Origin: an uncultured Paracoccaceae bacterium | GTDB lineage: Bacteria > Pseudomonadota > Alphaproteobacteria > Rhodobacterales > Rhodobacteraceae | Direction of reading: 5' to 3' | Assembly: GCA_937146765.1 (NCBI GenBank) | Contig: CAKZRP010000050.1 | Location: 1 to 64,000, forward strand | Length of the DNA: 64,000 nucleotides | In this document: positions 7,189-16,959 of the stretch, piece by piece | How positions within the stretch are numbered: position 1 is the first letter of the stretch | Layout of the letters: each line of letters starts with the position of its first letter | Notes under the pieces: model-generated | The model's database searches: none | What the model saw: only the letters and a program-made list of their open reading frames with translations | Told to the model about the DNA's origin: nothing | Made by a program: the position numbers and the translations under genes

Positions 7189-8775
7189 ATGATCTCCAAT
7201 CTCTCCATCACCCAACAGACCCGCAAGACGGTGATCGAGACCGAATTCGGCGTGGTCGCCGCCCAGCACGGCCGCGCCGCCCGGATCGGCGCCGAGGTGC
7301 TGGCGGCGGGGGGCGACGCGGTGGATGCCGCCGTCGCCGTCTCCTTTGCCATCGGCGTGGTCGAACCCTGGATGAGCGGCCCGGCGGGCGGCGGGGCCGC
7401 CATGCTCTGGCGCGCCGACGAGGGCCGCGCCTATGCGCTGAACTACGGGATGCGCTCGCCCAAAGGGTTGAACGTAGACGATTATCCCCTGTCTGGCGAG
7501 GGCAAGGCCGGAGACCTTTTCCCCTGGGAGAAGGTGGTCGAGGATCGCAATGTGCAAGGCGCCACCGCCATCGCCGTGCCCGGCACGGTCGACGGGGTTG
7601 GCAAGGCCCATGCCCGGTTTGGCAAACTGCCGTGGAAGGATCTGCTGCAACCGGCCATTGCGCTTGGGCGCGAAGGTTTGGCGGTGGACTGGTATGCGGC
7701 GCTCATCATCGCCTCCACCACCCGCGCGCTGGCGCAGGATGCCGATGCGGCGGCGCTCTTCCTCGAGGAGGGGCATTGGCCACCCATCGCGGGCTGGACC
7801 AGCCTGTCGGACAAGCGCATCGACATGTCGAAGATGGCCGATACCCTTTCGCACCTGGCCGAGGCCGGGGCGCGGGACTTCTACGAAGGCGAGATTGCCC
7901 GCGCGATGGCCGCCGATGTGCAGGCCAAGGGCGGGTCGCTCTCGGTCAAGGATCTGGCCGCCTATCAGGCCGAGCTGCTTGATCCGCTGAGTTTCACCTA
8001 TCGGGACGCGCGGTTTGATGTGATGCCCGGACTGACGGCGGGACCGACCTTCCGCGATGCGATGCAGCATCTGGAAGGCGCGCTGTCACCGAACGATCAC
8101 CCCGATGCGGCGGCCTACGCTGCCTATGCAAGTGCTCTAACAGCGGCCTATGAGAAACGTCTCGCCGGCATGGGCGACGATGGAGAAACCCCCGAGGCGC
8201 CGGGCTGCACCACCCATTTCTCGGTAGTGGACCGCAACGGCAACATGGTCTCGCACACCCAGACGCTGCTGTCGATCTTCGGCTCCCGCGTGGTCTCGCC
8301 GCAGACCGGCCTGCTGATGAACAACGGCATCATGTGGTTCGATCCCGAGCAAGGCAAACCGAACTCGCTGGCGCCGGACAAACGCTGCCTGATGAATGTC
8401 TGCCCGGTGCTGGGACAGGCGGGCGACGGCACCCGCTTTGCCTTTGGCGCCTCCGGCGGGCGCAAGATCGTCTCGGCGGTGGCGCAGCTATCGTCCTTTG
8501 TCGCCGATTTCGGCATGGATGTGGGGGCAGCCTTCCACCAGCCGCGCATCGATGTCTCCGGTGGCGACACGGTGGTGGCCGACGACAGCCTGCCCGCTGA
8601 TGTGATCGCCGCGCTGGAAGCGCAACATCCCACCGTCGCCACCCGCCGTACTGTGTTTCCCTATGCCTTCGCCTGCCCTGCGGGCGTGCTGCGCAGAGGC
8701 GGCCGCAACAGTGGCTGCACCGAAATCATGTCGCCCTGGGGCGACGCCATCCCCGAACCCGTGGAGCAGAAATGA
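7189..8775 (+). CDS. gamma-glutamyltransferase-family hydrolase
   Basis: This 528-residue protein is of the Ntn-hydrolase gamma-glutamyltranspeptidase family, which is made as one chain and self-cleaves. The N-terminal part contains [20 protein letters not shown]. The processing site is [20 protein letters not shown], with the second Thr the expected nucleophile at the new N-terminus. The small-subunit motif [12 protein letters not shown] lies near 420. No signal peptide is seen, unlike the periplasmic E. coli enzyme, so a cytoplasmic role on imported gamma-glutamyl compounds or amides is likely. AAAGGAC precedes the ATG. The stop overlaps the M20 peptidase start (8772-8775), so they form an operon. 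Confidence 0.9.
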   Translation: MISNLSITQQTRKTVIETEFGVVAAQHGRAARIGAEVLAAGGDAVDAAVAVSFAIGVVEPWMSGPAGGGAAMLWRADEGRAYALNYGMRSPKGLNVDDYPLSGEGKAGDLFPWEKVVEDRNVQGATAIAVPGTVDGVGKAHARFGKLPWKDLLQPAIALGREGLAVDWYAALIIASTTRALAQDADAAALFLEEGHWPPIAGWTSLSDKRIDMSKMADTLSHLAEAGARDFYEGEIARAMAADVQAKGGSLSVKDLAAYQAELLDPLSFTYRDARFDVMPGLTAGPTFRDAMQHLEGALSPNDHPDAAAYAAYASALTAAYEKRLAGMGDDGETPEAPGCTTHFSVVDRNGNMVSHTQTLLSIFGSRVVSPQTGLLMNNGIMWFDPEQGKPNSLAPDKRCLMNVCPVLGQAGDGTRFAFGASGGRKIVSAVAQLSSFVADFGMDVGAAFHQPRIDVSGGDTVVADDSLPADVIAALEAQHPTVATRRTVFPYAFACPAGVLRRGGRNSGCTEIMSPWGDAIPEPVEQK

Positions 8776-10184
8776 CCGCAACCCCCAGCCGCGACGGCGC
8801 CCTCACCCGCGTCAGCCACTATTTCGACGAGGGCCTGTTTCAACACGACCTCGCCGATTGGGTCACCTACCCGACCGAGAGCCAGAACCCCGCGGCGGCG
8901 CCGGAACTGATGCGCTATCTCAAGGATGTGATCGAGCCGCGCCTCGCCGCCTCCGGTTTCACCTGCGAGATCTTTGCCAACCCCGACCCCGCCGGTGGCC
9001 CGCTTCTGGTGGGCGCGCGGATCGAGGATCCGGCCCTCACCACCGTGCTGACCTATGGCCATGGCGACGTGATCCGCGCCCAGACCGATCAATGGCGCTC
9101 GGGCCTTGCGCCCTTCACGCTGGTGGAGGAGGGCGAGCGCCTCTATGGCCGCGGCACCGCTGACAACAAAGGTCAGCACCTGATCAATATCGCCGCGCTG
9201 GAGGCGGTGCTGGCCGAGCGCGGCCGCCTCGGCTTCAACGTCAAGATCGTGCTGGAAATGTCCGAGGAGACCGGCTCGGCGGGCCTTGCGGAGTTCTTTA
9301 CTGCGCAAAAAGACCGCCTGAAGGCCGATGTTCTGATCGCCTCGGACGGGCCACGGCTGCAACCTGATACACCCACCCTGTTCATGGGCTCGCGCGGGGG
9401 GGTCAGTTTTGATCTGGAATTGGACCTGCGCGACGGCGCGCATCATTCCGGCAATTGGGGCGGCCTTCTGGCGGATCCGGCGATGATCCTCTCCCATGCG
9501 CTGGCCTGCATCTGCGACAGGCGTGGCCAGATCCAGATCCCGGAATGGCGTCCCGACAGCCTCACGGAAACCGTGCGGGCCGCCCTGGACGGGTTGCCCT
9601 TGGAAGGTGACAGCGGCCCGGCCATCGATACCGACTGGGGTGAAACTGAGCTGACCCCGGCCGAGCGGGTCTTTGGCTGGAACTCTTTTGCCGTCCTCGC
9701 CATGACCAGCGGCGTGCCCGAGGCGCCGGTCAATGCCATTGCGCCCTCCGCCCGCGCAACCTGCCAGTTGCGCTATGTGGTGGGCACCGATGCAGAGGAC
9801 ATCCTGCCCGCCCTGCGCCGTCACTTGGACAAGCATGGCTTCGAGCGCCTGCGCATCACCCCGCATGACCGGGGCTTCTTCAAGGCGACGCGACTGGATC
9901 CCGACCATCCCTGGGTCACCTTCGTTGCGACCTCGCTGACGGAGACCGCCGGAAAGCCGCCGCATATCCTGCCGAACCTTGCAGGCTCGCTGCCCAATGA
10001 CAGTTTTGCCGATATTCTGGAGCTGCCCACCGTCTGGGTGCCGCATTCCTATCGCGGCTGCTCGCAACACGCGCCAAACGAGCATGTGTTGAAACCGGTC
10101 TGCCGCGACGCGCTGCGCTGCATGGTGGGCCTGTTCTGGGATCTGCCAGAGGCCACCGCCGAGGGCCAACCGCGACGCCCTTAG
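8772..10184 (+). CDS. M20-family metallopeptidase (dipeptidase/deacylase type)
   Basis: This 470-residue zinc hydrolase has the family metal ligands in order: His in LTYGHGDV (about 97), Asp in GRGTADNKG (about 130), the catalytic pair EE in MSEETGSAG (about 165), Asp in ASDGPRL (about 194), and His near the end in CSQHAPNEH. The lid domain lies between. The family hydrolyses dipeptides, N-acyl amino acids or carbamoyl compounds; pairing with a gamma-glutamyltransferase suggests a Cys-Gly-like or other dipeptide product, which is inference. It is coupled to the upstream gene by an ATGA overlap. Cytoplasmic. Confidence 0.88.
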   Translation: MTATPSRDGALTRVSHYFDEGLFQHDLADWVTYPTESQNPAAAPELMRYLKDVIEPRLAASGFTCEIFANPDPAGGPLLVGARIEDPALTTVLTYGHGDVIRAQTDQWRSGLAPFTLVEEGERLYGRGTADNKGQHLINIAALEAVLAERGRLGFNVKIVLEMSEETGSAGLAEFFTAQKDRLKADVLIASDGPRLQPDTPTLFMGSRGGVSFDLELDLRDGAHHSGNWGGLLADPAMILSHALACICDRRGQIQIPEWRPDSLTETVRAALDGLPLEGDSGPAIDTDWGETELTPAERVFGWNSFAVLAMTSGVPEAPVNAIAPSARATCQLRYVVGTDAEDILPALRRHLDKHGFERLRITPHDRGFFKATRLDPDHPWVTFVATSLTETAGKPPHILPNLAGSLPNDSFADILELPTVWVPHSYRGCSQHAPNEHVLKPVCRDALRCMVGLFWDLPEATAEGQPRRP

Positions 10185-10412
10185 GCTCTCCAGACCGCGC
10201 CAGACCGATGCGGTCGCCCCTCAATCGCCTCCTCACCCCGAGCCAAGGTCCTGCGCGGCTAGGGGTGCGACCGCGACAGGATATCCAGACCCGAGGCGCC
10301 GAGCCGCCTGACTGCAAATGCAGGAGGGGCGAGCGCAAACAGGGTTTTCCGCCCCCTCCGATCACGATAAGCCAGAGCGGCGCTTCGGCGACCCAAACGC
10401 TCAGGACTTCCG

Positions 10413-11324
10413 ATGGATCATGCTGCAATTCTCGAACGTATCACGGCGTCGATGCGCGCCGCGCCGGACGTCGGAGAGGTGGCGCGCTACATCCCGGAGC
10501 TGGCCTCCGTCGATCCAAATCAATTTGGCATCTGCATCGCTCTGGCGGACGGGCAGGTCTTTGCCTCCGGTGACGCCGACCGCCGGTTCTCCATCCAGTC
10601 GATCTCCAAGGTCTTCACCCTCGCCCTGGCGCTTGGCCGGTTCGGCGAGCGCCTCTGGCAGCGGGTCGGGCGGGAACCGTCCGGGCAGCCCTTCAACTCC
10701 ATCCTGCAGCTCGAGCACGAGAAGGGGATCCCGCGCAATCCCTTCATCAATGCCGGCGCGCTTGTCGTCACCGATGCGATCCTTGCCGGCCACGCCCCGC
10801 GCGAGGTTTTGGGCGAACTGCTGCGCTTCGTGCGCGCCGCCGCCGGGGACGAGGACATCCACATCGACGAGGCGGTCGCCAGATCGGAAACCGACCACGG
10901 CGACCGCAACATGGCGCTGGCGCATTTCATGGCGGCGCATGGGAATTTTGAAAACCGTCCCGCGCTCACCTGTGGCACCTATTTTCATCAATGCGCCATC
11001 GAGATGACCACCCGGCAGCTGGCCCTGGCCGGGCGGTTCCTGATCGGCGGTCCCCGCAGCGGCGGGCTGATCTCGCCCGCCAGCGTGCGCCGGATCAACG
11101 CGCTGATGCTGACCTGCGGCCATTACGACGGCTCGGGAGACTTTGCCTATCGGGTCGGCCTGCCGGGCAAGAGCGGCGTCGGTGGCGGCATCCTGGTGAT
11201 TGCCCCCGGCCGCGCCTCTATCGCCGTCTGGTCACCGGGGTTGAACCAGCACGGCAACTCCCAGCTCGGCACCCTTGCAGCCGAGCGCTTTGCCCAGGCC
11301 ACGGGCTGGTCCGTCTTCGGCTGA
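10413..11324 (+). CDS. glsA: glutaminase A
   Basis: This 303-residue serine-dependent glutaminase hydrolyses L-glutamine to glutamate and ammonia. Its beta-lactamase-like fold shows the SxxK nucleophile motif ([10 protein letters not shown], about residues 65-74), then [25 protein letters not shown] and [12 protein letters not shown] in the family order, and the length matches. It lies 228 bases after the M20 gene, so it may have its own promoter, but the theme (release of glutamate) matches the upstream hydrolases. Cytoplasmic. No start problem: the ATG at 10413 gives the normal N-terminus. Confidence 0.95.
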   Translation: MDHAAILERITASMRAAPDVGEVARYIPELASVDPNQFGICIALADGQVFASGDADRRFSIQSISKVFTLALALGRFGERLWQRVGREPSGQPFNSILQLEHEKGIPRNPFINAGALVVTDAILAGHAPREVLGELLRFVRAAAGDEDIHIDEAVARSETDHGDRNMALAHFMAAHGNFENRPALTCGTYFHQCAIEMTTRQLALAGRFLIGGPRSGGLISPASVRRINALMLTCGHYDGSGDFAYRVGLPGKSGVGGGILVIAPGRASIAVWSPGLNQHGNSQLGTLAAERFAQATGWSVFG

Positions 11325-11419
11325 CGCCCGAACGCGGCGCCGAGAGGGGCCGGGGGAAAACCCCGGCCCACAAACCTATCCCGTGCCTATCAGGGGCCTG
11401 TCTCGGGCCTGTCCTGGGC

Positions 11420-12040
11420 TCAGAGCCGCTCCGCCCTCTCCCGCCGCTGCGCATCATAGTCCATCAGGCGCCGGGCCGAGGGACGCGCCTCGCAACGGGC
11501 GATCCAGTCCCGGATCGCCGGGTGATCCGGCGTCGCCTCCGGCATCCAGGTGAAGGGCGACACCAGCAGCAGATCCGCAGCGCTGAAGCGCTCTCCGAGC
11601 AGAAACGGCGTCTGCTCCAGCGTGCCCGCCAGCCGCGAGGTCACCTCCGGCATCCCGCGAAAGGTCACCTCCAGCACCGGATGCGACAGCTGGGCCACCT
11701 GGCAGACGAGGACCGGCTCCACCACATTGCCATACCAGGCCAGCCAGCTCAGATAGCGCCCGCGCTGCGGATCACCGGCAACCGGCCCCATCTCCCCTTG
11801 GGGAAACAGATCGGTCAGATAGAGGAGGATGGCGTTGGACTCCCAGATCTCGACCCCGTCGTGGACCAGCAGGGGCACCTTGCCCTCGGGATGCGGATTG
11901 GCCGGATCACGCCCGCCGCCGCCATCCTGACGCGCCACCTCGACACAGCGGATGTCCACCTCGGACCAGACCCCGAGTTCGTCGATCAAGCGGATGATGC
12001 GCGAGGAGCGCGACTGGGGCGCGTGATAAAGAGTGAGCAT
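11420..12040 (-). CDS. glutathione S-transferase-family protein
   Basis: The 206-residue product has the two-domain GST layout. The N-terminal thioredoxin-like domain starts LTLYHAPQSRSSRIIRLIDE, where the Ser run is at the glutathione-activating position, and contains the cis-Pro motif GKVPLLV and the ESNAILLYL element. The C-terminal helical domain contains FSAADLLLVSPF, the usual N-capping motif. Substrate is unknown. It is divergent from the WYL regulator at 12117 with 76 bases between, so that regulator is a plausible controller. Cytoplasmic. Confidence 0.9.
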   Translation of the reverse strand: MLTLYHAPQSRSSRIIRLIDELGVWSEVDIRCVEVARQDGGGGRDPANPHPEGKVPLLVHDGVEIWESNAILLYLTDLFPQGEMGPVAGDPQRGRYLSWLAWYGNVVEPVLVCQVAQLSHPVLEVTFRGMPEVTSRLAGTLEQTPFLLGERFSAADLLLVSPFTWMPEATPDHPAIRDWIARCEARPSARRLMDYDAQRRERAERL

Positions 12041-12116
12041 GAGGCGATTTCCTTCCTTGGCTATTGGTCACAGCCCCCTATAAACGGGACATCCTGCCAG
12101 TTTCCGTCAGCATGTC

Positions 12117-12833
12117 ATGAGCCGATCCGTCCGCCTTTTCCGTTTGATGCAGGCCCTGCGGGTCTTGCCGAAACCCGTCACCGCCGCCCGGCTCGCACAG
12201 GAGACCGAAGTCTCGCTGCGCACGCTCTACCGCGATATCGAGAGCCTGCGCGCCAGTGGGGCCCTGATCGACGGCGCTCCGGGGCTCGGCTACACGCTGA
12301 CCGAGGATCCCGCCCTGCCGCCGCAGACCTTCGACCGCCTCGAGATGGAGGCGCTGGTCGTCGGCCTCAGCGATGTGAGTCAAAGGGGGGATCCGCAGCT
12401 GGCGCAGGCCGCGGCCTCTGCCCTCGCCAAGATCGCGGCCACCCTGCCGGAGCGCCAGCAACGCCAGATCCTGCATGCCACCCACATGGTCTATCGCTAC
12501 CAGTCGCCGCCGCAGGTTGCGCCGGACATGACCTTGATCCGGGCGGCCTGCTGGCAGGAGCGGGCGCTCGACCTCGACTACCGCGATGCCGAAGGCCGGA
12601 TCACCACGCGGCGTGTCTTTCCGCTGGCCATCGTCTATCTGGATCGTGGGCCGGGGCTTCTGGCCTGGTGCTGCCTGCGTCAGGACTTTCGCAAGTTCCT
12701 GATGGCGCGCATGGTGCAGGCCAGCCCGACCGAGGAGAGTTTCCACCCCGACCGGGTGAAGCTGCTGCGAAGGTTTGTCGCCCAACTCACGCGCGAACAG
12801 GCCCGCTTCCAGCCGCCGCCGCAAGAGGCATGA
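12117..12833 (+). CDS. YafY-type HTH/WYL-domain transcriptional regulator
   Basis: The N-terminus is a DeoR-like winged helix (ARLAQETEVSLRTLYRDIES, about residues 24-43) followed by a WYL-like domain (about 135-200; ALDLDYRDAEGRITTRRVFP and the distal basic motif RQDFRKFLMARM). WYL regulators sense small ligands or nucleic acids and repress or activate neighbouring genes. The classical W-Y-L triplet is not conserved; the position reads LLAWCCL. It is divergent from the GST gene and converges with the sugar operon end (stop 12833 against 12842), so GST is the likeliest target. Confidence 0.85.
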   Translation: MSRSVRLFRLMQALRVLPKPVTAARLAQETEVSLRTLYRDIESLRASGALIDGAPGLGYTLTEDPALPPQTFDRLEMEALVVGLSDVSQRGDPQLAQAAASALAKIAATLPERQQRQILHATHMVYRYQSPPQVAPDMTLIRAACWQERALDLDYRDAEGRITTRRVFPLAIVYLDRGPGLLAWCCLRQDFRKFLMARMVQASPTEESFHPDRVKLLRRFVAQLTREQARFQPPPQEA

Positions 12834-12841
12834 CACCGCGA

Positions 12842-13747
12842 TCAGGCGGGCAACAGCGCCCCCCGGTGTCCGATCACCCGACCGGCCAGGTGATGTCCCG
12901 CCAGGGCTGCCTCGGCGACCGATTGCCCCCGGTGCAGAGCGGCGAGGAAGGCCGCATTGAAACTGTCGCCGGCCGCCGTGGTATCCACGACGCGGACGGG
13001 CGCGGGAACCGGCACGGCGCTGAGGCGGCCTTGCGACCACAGCAGACACCCGTTTGCCCCATCCTTGAGCGCAATGGTCCCGGGCCCCGTTTCGGCCAGC
13101 CGCGCGCAGCACGCCTGCACCGACGGGTCACCCCAGAGCAGCGCCTCATCCTCGTAAGTGGGCAGGTAGATATCGCTCAGCGCCAGCGCCCGACGGAAAA
13201 TATCTTGGGTGCGCGCCGGGTCCCCCGGCCAGAGCCGGGGGCGGAAATTGCCGTCAAAGGCGATCTTGATCCCTTTGGCGCGCAGATGTGACAGGCAGTC
13301 GAACACCCGGTCCAGATCCGCCTGAAAGGCGTAAAGGCTGATCCCGGAAAAATAGAGCAGCGCGGTGCCGCCCAGCCCTTCCAGCCAGGCGTCTGAGGGC
13401 GCCGCAAAACAGCGCCGGGCCGCCGAGGTCTCGCGCCAATAGGAAAAACTGCGCTCTCCCGTGGGATCGTTGGAAATCGCGTAAAGCCCGGTCACCGCGC
13501 CCGGAACCCGGAGCAGCAGCGCGTCCGACACGTCATTGTCCTGCAAGGCCCGTTGGATCAGATCGCCAAAGGGATCCTCTCCCACCACGCTGGCGAACCC
13601 CACCTTCAGCCCCTCGCGCGCCAGGTAGACGGCGGTGTTGAACGTATCGCCGCCCACCGCAACCTGCGGCTCCCCGCCGGGGGCAAAGGCGATCTCTCCC
13701 ATCGCCTCGCCCAGGCAGAGCACATCGAGGCGCTCCGCTTGCGTCAT
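12842..13747 (-). CDS. PfkB-family sugar kinase, probably 2-keto-3-deoxygluconate kinase-like
   Basis: This 301-residue ribokinase-fold protein has the N-terminal GG motif region (AVGGDTFNTAVYLAREG), the lid region and the C-terminal anion-hole motif DTTAAGDSFNAAFLAAL with catalytic Asp. The N-terminus LCLGEAMGEIAFAPGG resembles KdgK-type kinases, which phosphorylate 2-keto-3-deoxygluconate to KDPG. It is the last gene of the minus-strand operon and overlaps the FAH-family gene by four bases. Its presence makes sense only if the pathway yields a keto-deoxy sugar acid needing phosphorylation. No KDPG aldolase is in the window. Confidence 0.85.
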   Translation of the reverse strand: MTQAERLDVLCLGEAMGEIAFAPGGEPQVAVGGDTFNTAVYLAREGLKVGFASVVGEDPFGDLIQRALQDNDVSDALLLRVPGAVTGLYAISNDPTGERSFSYWRETSAARRCFAAPSDAWLEGLGGTALLYFSGISLYAFQADLDRVFDCLSHLRAKGIKIAFDGNFRPRLWPGDPARTQDIFRRALALSDIYLPTYEDEALLWGDPSVQACCARLAETGPGTIALKDGANGCLLWSQGRLSAVPVPAPVRVVDTTAAGDSFNAAFLAALHRGQSVAEAALAGHHLAGRVIGHRGALLPA

Positions 13748-14589
13748 TGGTCAGCAATCACGTCCTGACGCTGCTGGCCGAGGCCCGCAATGCCCAGTTC
13801 CACCACATCCCCCGCCTTCAGGTAGCGCGGCGGCGTCATCCCGAGCCCGACGCCCGGCGGGGTGCCGGTCGAGATCACATCGCCCGGGTAGAGGGTCATG
13901 AACTGGCTGAGGTAATGCACCAGATGCGCCACCCCGTAGACCATCGTGGCAGAGGAGCCGTCCTGCATCGTCTCGCCATTCACCGTGAGCCACATGGCCA
14001 GCGCCTGCGGATCGGGAACCTCGTCCTTGGTCACCAGCCAGGGGCCGATCTGGCCGAAATTGTCGCAGCTCTTGCCCTTGGTCCATTGCCCGGCCCGCTC
14101 GGTCTGGAAGGCCCGTTCCGAGACGTCATTGGTGATGGCATAGCCGGCCACATAGTCCATCGCCTCGGCTTCGCTGACATATTTGGCCGGCTTGCCGATG
14201 ATCACCGCCAGCTCCACCTCCCAATCGGTCTTGGTCGAGCCGCGCGGGATGACGATGGGGTCATTCGGCCCGCAGATGGCGGAACTCGCCTTCATGAAGA
14301 TCACCGGCTCCGGCGGCACCTCCAGCCCGCTTTCTGCAGCGTGATCGGCGTAGTTGAGACCGATGCAGATGAACTTGCCCGTCCCCGCGATGGGCGGCCC
14401 AAGGCGCGGATTGCCCTCGACCACCGGCAGCGAGTCCGCGTCTACCTCGGCCAGCCCGGCAAGGCTCTCGGGCGAGAGCGCCGCCCCGGCGAGGTCGTCG
14501 ATCAGGCCGGAAAGATCCCGCAGGGTTCCGTCTCGGTGCAGCAGGCCCGGTTTCTCGGCGCCCGGGGCACCATAGCGCAGCAGTTTCAT
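13744..14589 (-). CDS. FAH-family hydrolase, probable 2,4-diketo-3-deoxy-L-fuconate hydrolase
   Basis: This 281-residue protein has the fumarylacetoacetate-hydrolase C-terminal fold: ICIGLNYADHAAESGLEVP, PVIFMKASSAICGPND, the metal-binding DWEVELAVIIGK, GYAITNDVSERAFQ, and STGTPPGVGLGM near the end. It is at its closest to the group that splits 2,4-diketo-3-deoxy-L-fuconate into pyruvate and L-lactate. That assignment rests on the adjacent SDR and dehydratase. It is coupled to the kinase downstream and lies 51 bases after the SDR. Ureidoglycolate-lyase-like annotation is possible but context argues against it. Confidence 0.85.
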   Translation of the reverse strand: MKLLRYGAPGAEKPGLLHRDGTLRDLSGLIDDLAGAALSPESLAGLAEVDADSLPVVEGNPRLGPPIAGTGKFICIGLNYADHAAESGLEVPPEPVIFMKASSAICGPNDPIVIPRGSTKTDWEVELAVIIGKPAKYVSEAEAMDYVAGYAITNDVSERAFQTERAGQWTKGKSCDNFGQIGPWLVTKDEVPDPQALAMWLTVNGETMQDGSSATMVYGVAHLVHYLSQFMTLYPGDVISTGTPPGVGLGMTPPRYLKAGDVVELGIAGLGQQRQDVIADQ

Positions 14590-14640
14590 AACGTGTCAGT
14601 CCTTGGTTTCTTCGTCGTTTGGTGTGGTCGGGGTCTTTGG

Positions 14641-15366
14641 TCAGAGGGTCCAGCCGCCATCGATGCAGCAGGCCTGCCCGGTGGTATAGGTCGCCGCCGC
14701 CAGATAGACGGCGAGGTCGGCGATCTCTTCGGCTTCGGCAATGCGTCCCAATGGCTGGCGCGCGACAAAGGCGGCGCGGGCCGCCTCGTAATCCCCCGTG
14801 GCAGCCAACCGCTCGTCCAACGAGGGCGATTGCACCGTGCCCGGACAGATCGCATTGCAACGGATCCCCTCGGCGACATAGTCGGCGGCAATCGATTTGG
14901 TCAGGCCCAGCACCGCGGCCTTGGTGGTGGAATAGACAAAGCGGTTCGGCACCCCCTTCACCGAAGAGGCCACGGAGGACATGTTGAGGATCGCGCCCGA
15001 CTTGCGCGCCAGCATGCCCGGCAGCACCGCCTGCACCATCCGCACCATCGCCTTGACATTGAGGTCATAGGCAAAGTCCAGCTCCGCCTCTTGGCACTCC
15101 AGCACGGTGCCGCCATGCACGATGCCGGCGCAGTTGAACAGCACATCCACCGGCCCCGCCGCCGCGCAGACCTTAGCCACCGAGGCCGCATCCAGCACGT
15201 CGAGCCGCGCGGTTTCGCAGCCCCGCAGTCCTTCCAGCCCCGCCGCATTGATATCGGTCGCCAGCACCTGCGCACCCGCCCGCACAAAGGCCTCGGCGCT
15301 GGCGCGGCCGATGCCCTGCGCCGCCGCGGTAATCAGCACCCGTTTTCCACTCAGATCAATGGTCAT
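14641..15366 (-). CDS. SDR dehydrogenase, probable 2-keto-3-deoxy-L-fuconate dehydrogenase
   Basis: This 241-residue classical short-chain dehydrogenase has the NAD-binding motif VLITAAAQGIGRA at the N-terminus, and NCAG near residue 85. The catalytic set is Ser in NMSSVASS, then YSTTK about 13 residues later, and it ends GQACCIDGGW. Asp at the end of strand 2 (VLATDIN) predicts NAD over NADP. In the known non-phosphorylated L-fucose route an SDR oxidises 2-keto-3-deoxy-L-fuconate to the 2,4-diketo acid, the substrate of the FAH-type hydrolase encoded next. It sits between UxaA-like and FAH genes in one operon. Confidence 0.85.
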   Translation of the reverse strand: MTIDLSGKRVLITAAAQGIGRASAEAFVRAGAQVLATDINAAGLEGLRGCETARLDVLDAASVAKVCAAAGPVDVLFNCAGIVHGGTVLECQEAELDFAYDLNVKAMVRMVQAVLPGMLARKSGAILNMSSVASSVKGVPNRFVYSTTKAAVLGLTKSIAADYVAEGIRCNAICPGTVQSPSLDERLAATGDYEAARAAFVARQPLGRIAEAEEIADLAVYLAAATYTTGQACCIDGGWTL

Positions 15367-15390
15367 GTCTTGTCCTCCTTCGCGCCACGC

Positions 15391-16959
15391 TCACATCACA
15401 GCGCCGATTTGCCAGGGCACGAATTCCACCGCGCCAAACCCCTGCGCCTCGCTCTTGGTCTCTTCCCCCGAGGCGACCCGCAGCATCAGATCAAAGATCT
15501 CCTGCCCCTTGGCCTCCAGGCTGACCCCGTCGAGGATATCGCCGCAGTTCACATCCATATCCGCCTGCATCCTCCGCCAGAGATCGGGGTTGGAGGCGAT
15601 CTTGATCGAGGGCACCGGCTGATAGCCCGACACGCTGCCGCGCCCGGTGGTAAAGGCGATGAGATTGGCACCCGAGGCGGTCTGCCCGGTCACCGAACAG
15701 GGGTCGTAGCCGGGGCTGTCCATAAAGACAAAGCCCGCCCGATCAATGGGTTCGGCGAATTTATAGACCCCGGACAGCGGCGCGCTGCCGCCCTTGGCCA
15801 CCGCACCAAGCGATTTTTCAAGGATGGTGGTCAGCCCGCCCCGCTTGTTGCCAGGCGAGGGGTTGTTGTCCATCTCGCCAAAGTTGCGGGCGGTATAGTC
15901 CTCCCACCAGTCGATGAGGTCGATGAGCTTGCGCCCGGTCCCCTCGTCCACCGCGCGGCGGGTCAATAGATGTTCGGCCCCGTAGATCTCGGAGGTTTCC
16001 GACAGGATCGAGGTGCCGCCATGGCGCACCAGCAGGTCCGAGGCGACCCCGAGCGCGGGATTTGCGGTGATCCCCGAATAGCCGTCCGAACCGCCGCATT
16101 GCATCCCCAGAACCAGATGCCGCGCGGGCGCAGGCGCACGGGTCGCCTTGTTCGCCTCTGCCGCCAGCTCCCGCAAAAGGCCTAGGCCCTTGTCCACGGT
16201 GGCCCGCGTACCGCCCTCGTGCTGGATCGTCATATAGCGGAACCGGGCGCTGTCCTTCAGCGCCTTGCGGTCGATCAGATCAGGGATCTGCATCACCTCA
16301 CAACCGAGGCCAACCATCAGGATCGCCCCGAAATTGGCGCTATGGCCATAGCCCGCGAGGGTGCGGAACAGGGTTTCATAGCCCTCGCCCTTGCCCGACA
16401 TGCCGCAGCCTGACCCATGCACGATGGGCACGATGCCGTCGACATTGGGAAACGCCGCCAGCAGATCGGCGCGCGCCGCCGCCTCGGCGATGAAGCGCGC
16501 CACCGATCCGGCACAATTGACCGAGGTCAGGATGCCCAGATAGTTGCGCGTACCGACCCGGCCAGAGGGGCGATGATAGCCGAGAAACTCCGCCACGCCC
16601 TCGGGGGCCGCCAGCGAGTGCGCGGCGGCACCAAAGGCATAATCCTGCTTGTGATCGCCCATCCCGAGGTTCTGCACATGCACATGGCCCCCAGCCGCAA
16701 TCGCGGCGGTGGTGGTGCCGATGATCTGGCCGTATTTCAGGATCATCTCGCCCGCCGCCACCGCGCGCAGGGCGATCTTGTGGCCTGCCGGGATCTGCTC
16801 TTGCGCGATGACGCCACCGGGCAGTGCGGTCCCTGCCGGCACCGGGCGCAGGGCGACAAGCACATTGTCCGCCTCATGCAGGCAGAGCGCAAAGGGTTGC
16901 TCACTCATGTCATTGGACTTCATTGCGTCTTTCACGGGATCGTTCATGCGGTCGTTCAC
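15391..16959 (-). CDS. UxaA-family sugar-acid dehydratase
   Basis: The 522-residue protein has an N-terminal SAF domain (about 20-110, HKIALRAVAAGEMILKYGQ) and the large UxaA/GarD catalytic domain with VGTRNYLGILTSVNCAGSVA, IVHGSGCGMSGKGEGY and MQCGGSDGYSGITANPALG, including the conserved Cys. Members dehydrate D-altronate or D-galactarate, and some act on L-fuconate-type acids. The start is ambiguous: GTG 16959 overlaps the upstream stop, but ATG 16947, 16923 and 16908 follow in frame. The last begins MSEQPFALCLHE, the usual N-terminus. It follows the ADH gene with a four-base overlap. Confidence 0.88.
   Translation of the reverse strand: MNDRMNDPVKDAMKSNDMSEQPFALCLHEADNVLVALRPVPAGTALPGGVIAQEQIPAGHKIALRAVAAGEMILKYGQIIGTTTAAIAAGGHVHVQNLGMGDHKQDYAFGAAAHSLAAPEGVAEFLGYHRPSGRVGTRNYLGILTSVNCAGSVARFIAEAAARADLLAAFPNVDGIVPIVHGSGCGMSGKGEGYETLFRTLAGYGHSANFGAILMVGLGCEVMQIPDLIDRKALKDSARFRYMTIQHEGGTRATVDKGLGLLRELAAEANKATRAPAPARHLVLGMQCGGSDGYSGITANPALGVASDLLVRHGGTSILSETSEIYGAEHLLTRRAVDEGTGRKLIDLIDWWEDYTARNFGEMDNNPSPGNKRGGLTTILEKSLGAVAKGGSAPLSGVYKFAEPIDRAGFVFMDSPGYDPCSVTGQTASGANLIAFTTGRGSVSGYQPVPSIKIASNPDLWRRMQADMDVNCGDILDGVSLEAKGQEIFDLMLRVASGEETKSEAQGFGAVEFVPWQIGAVM

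Noticed and set aside
13747..15969. 740-codon plus-strand open frame across three sugar genes
   Set aside because: It spans several genes and their gaps on the other strand and is typical antisense open sequence in high-GC DNA.
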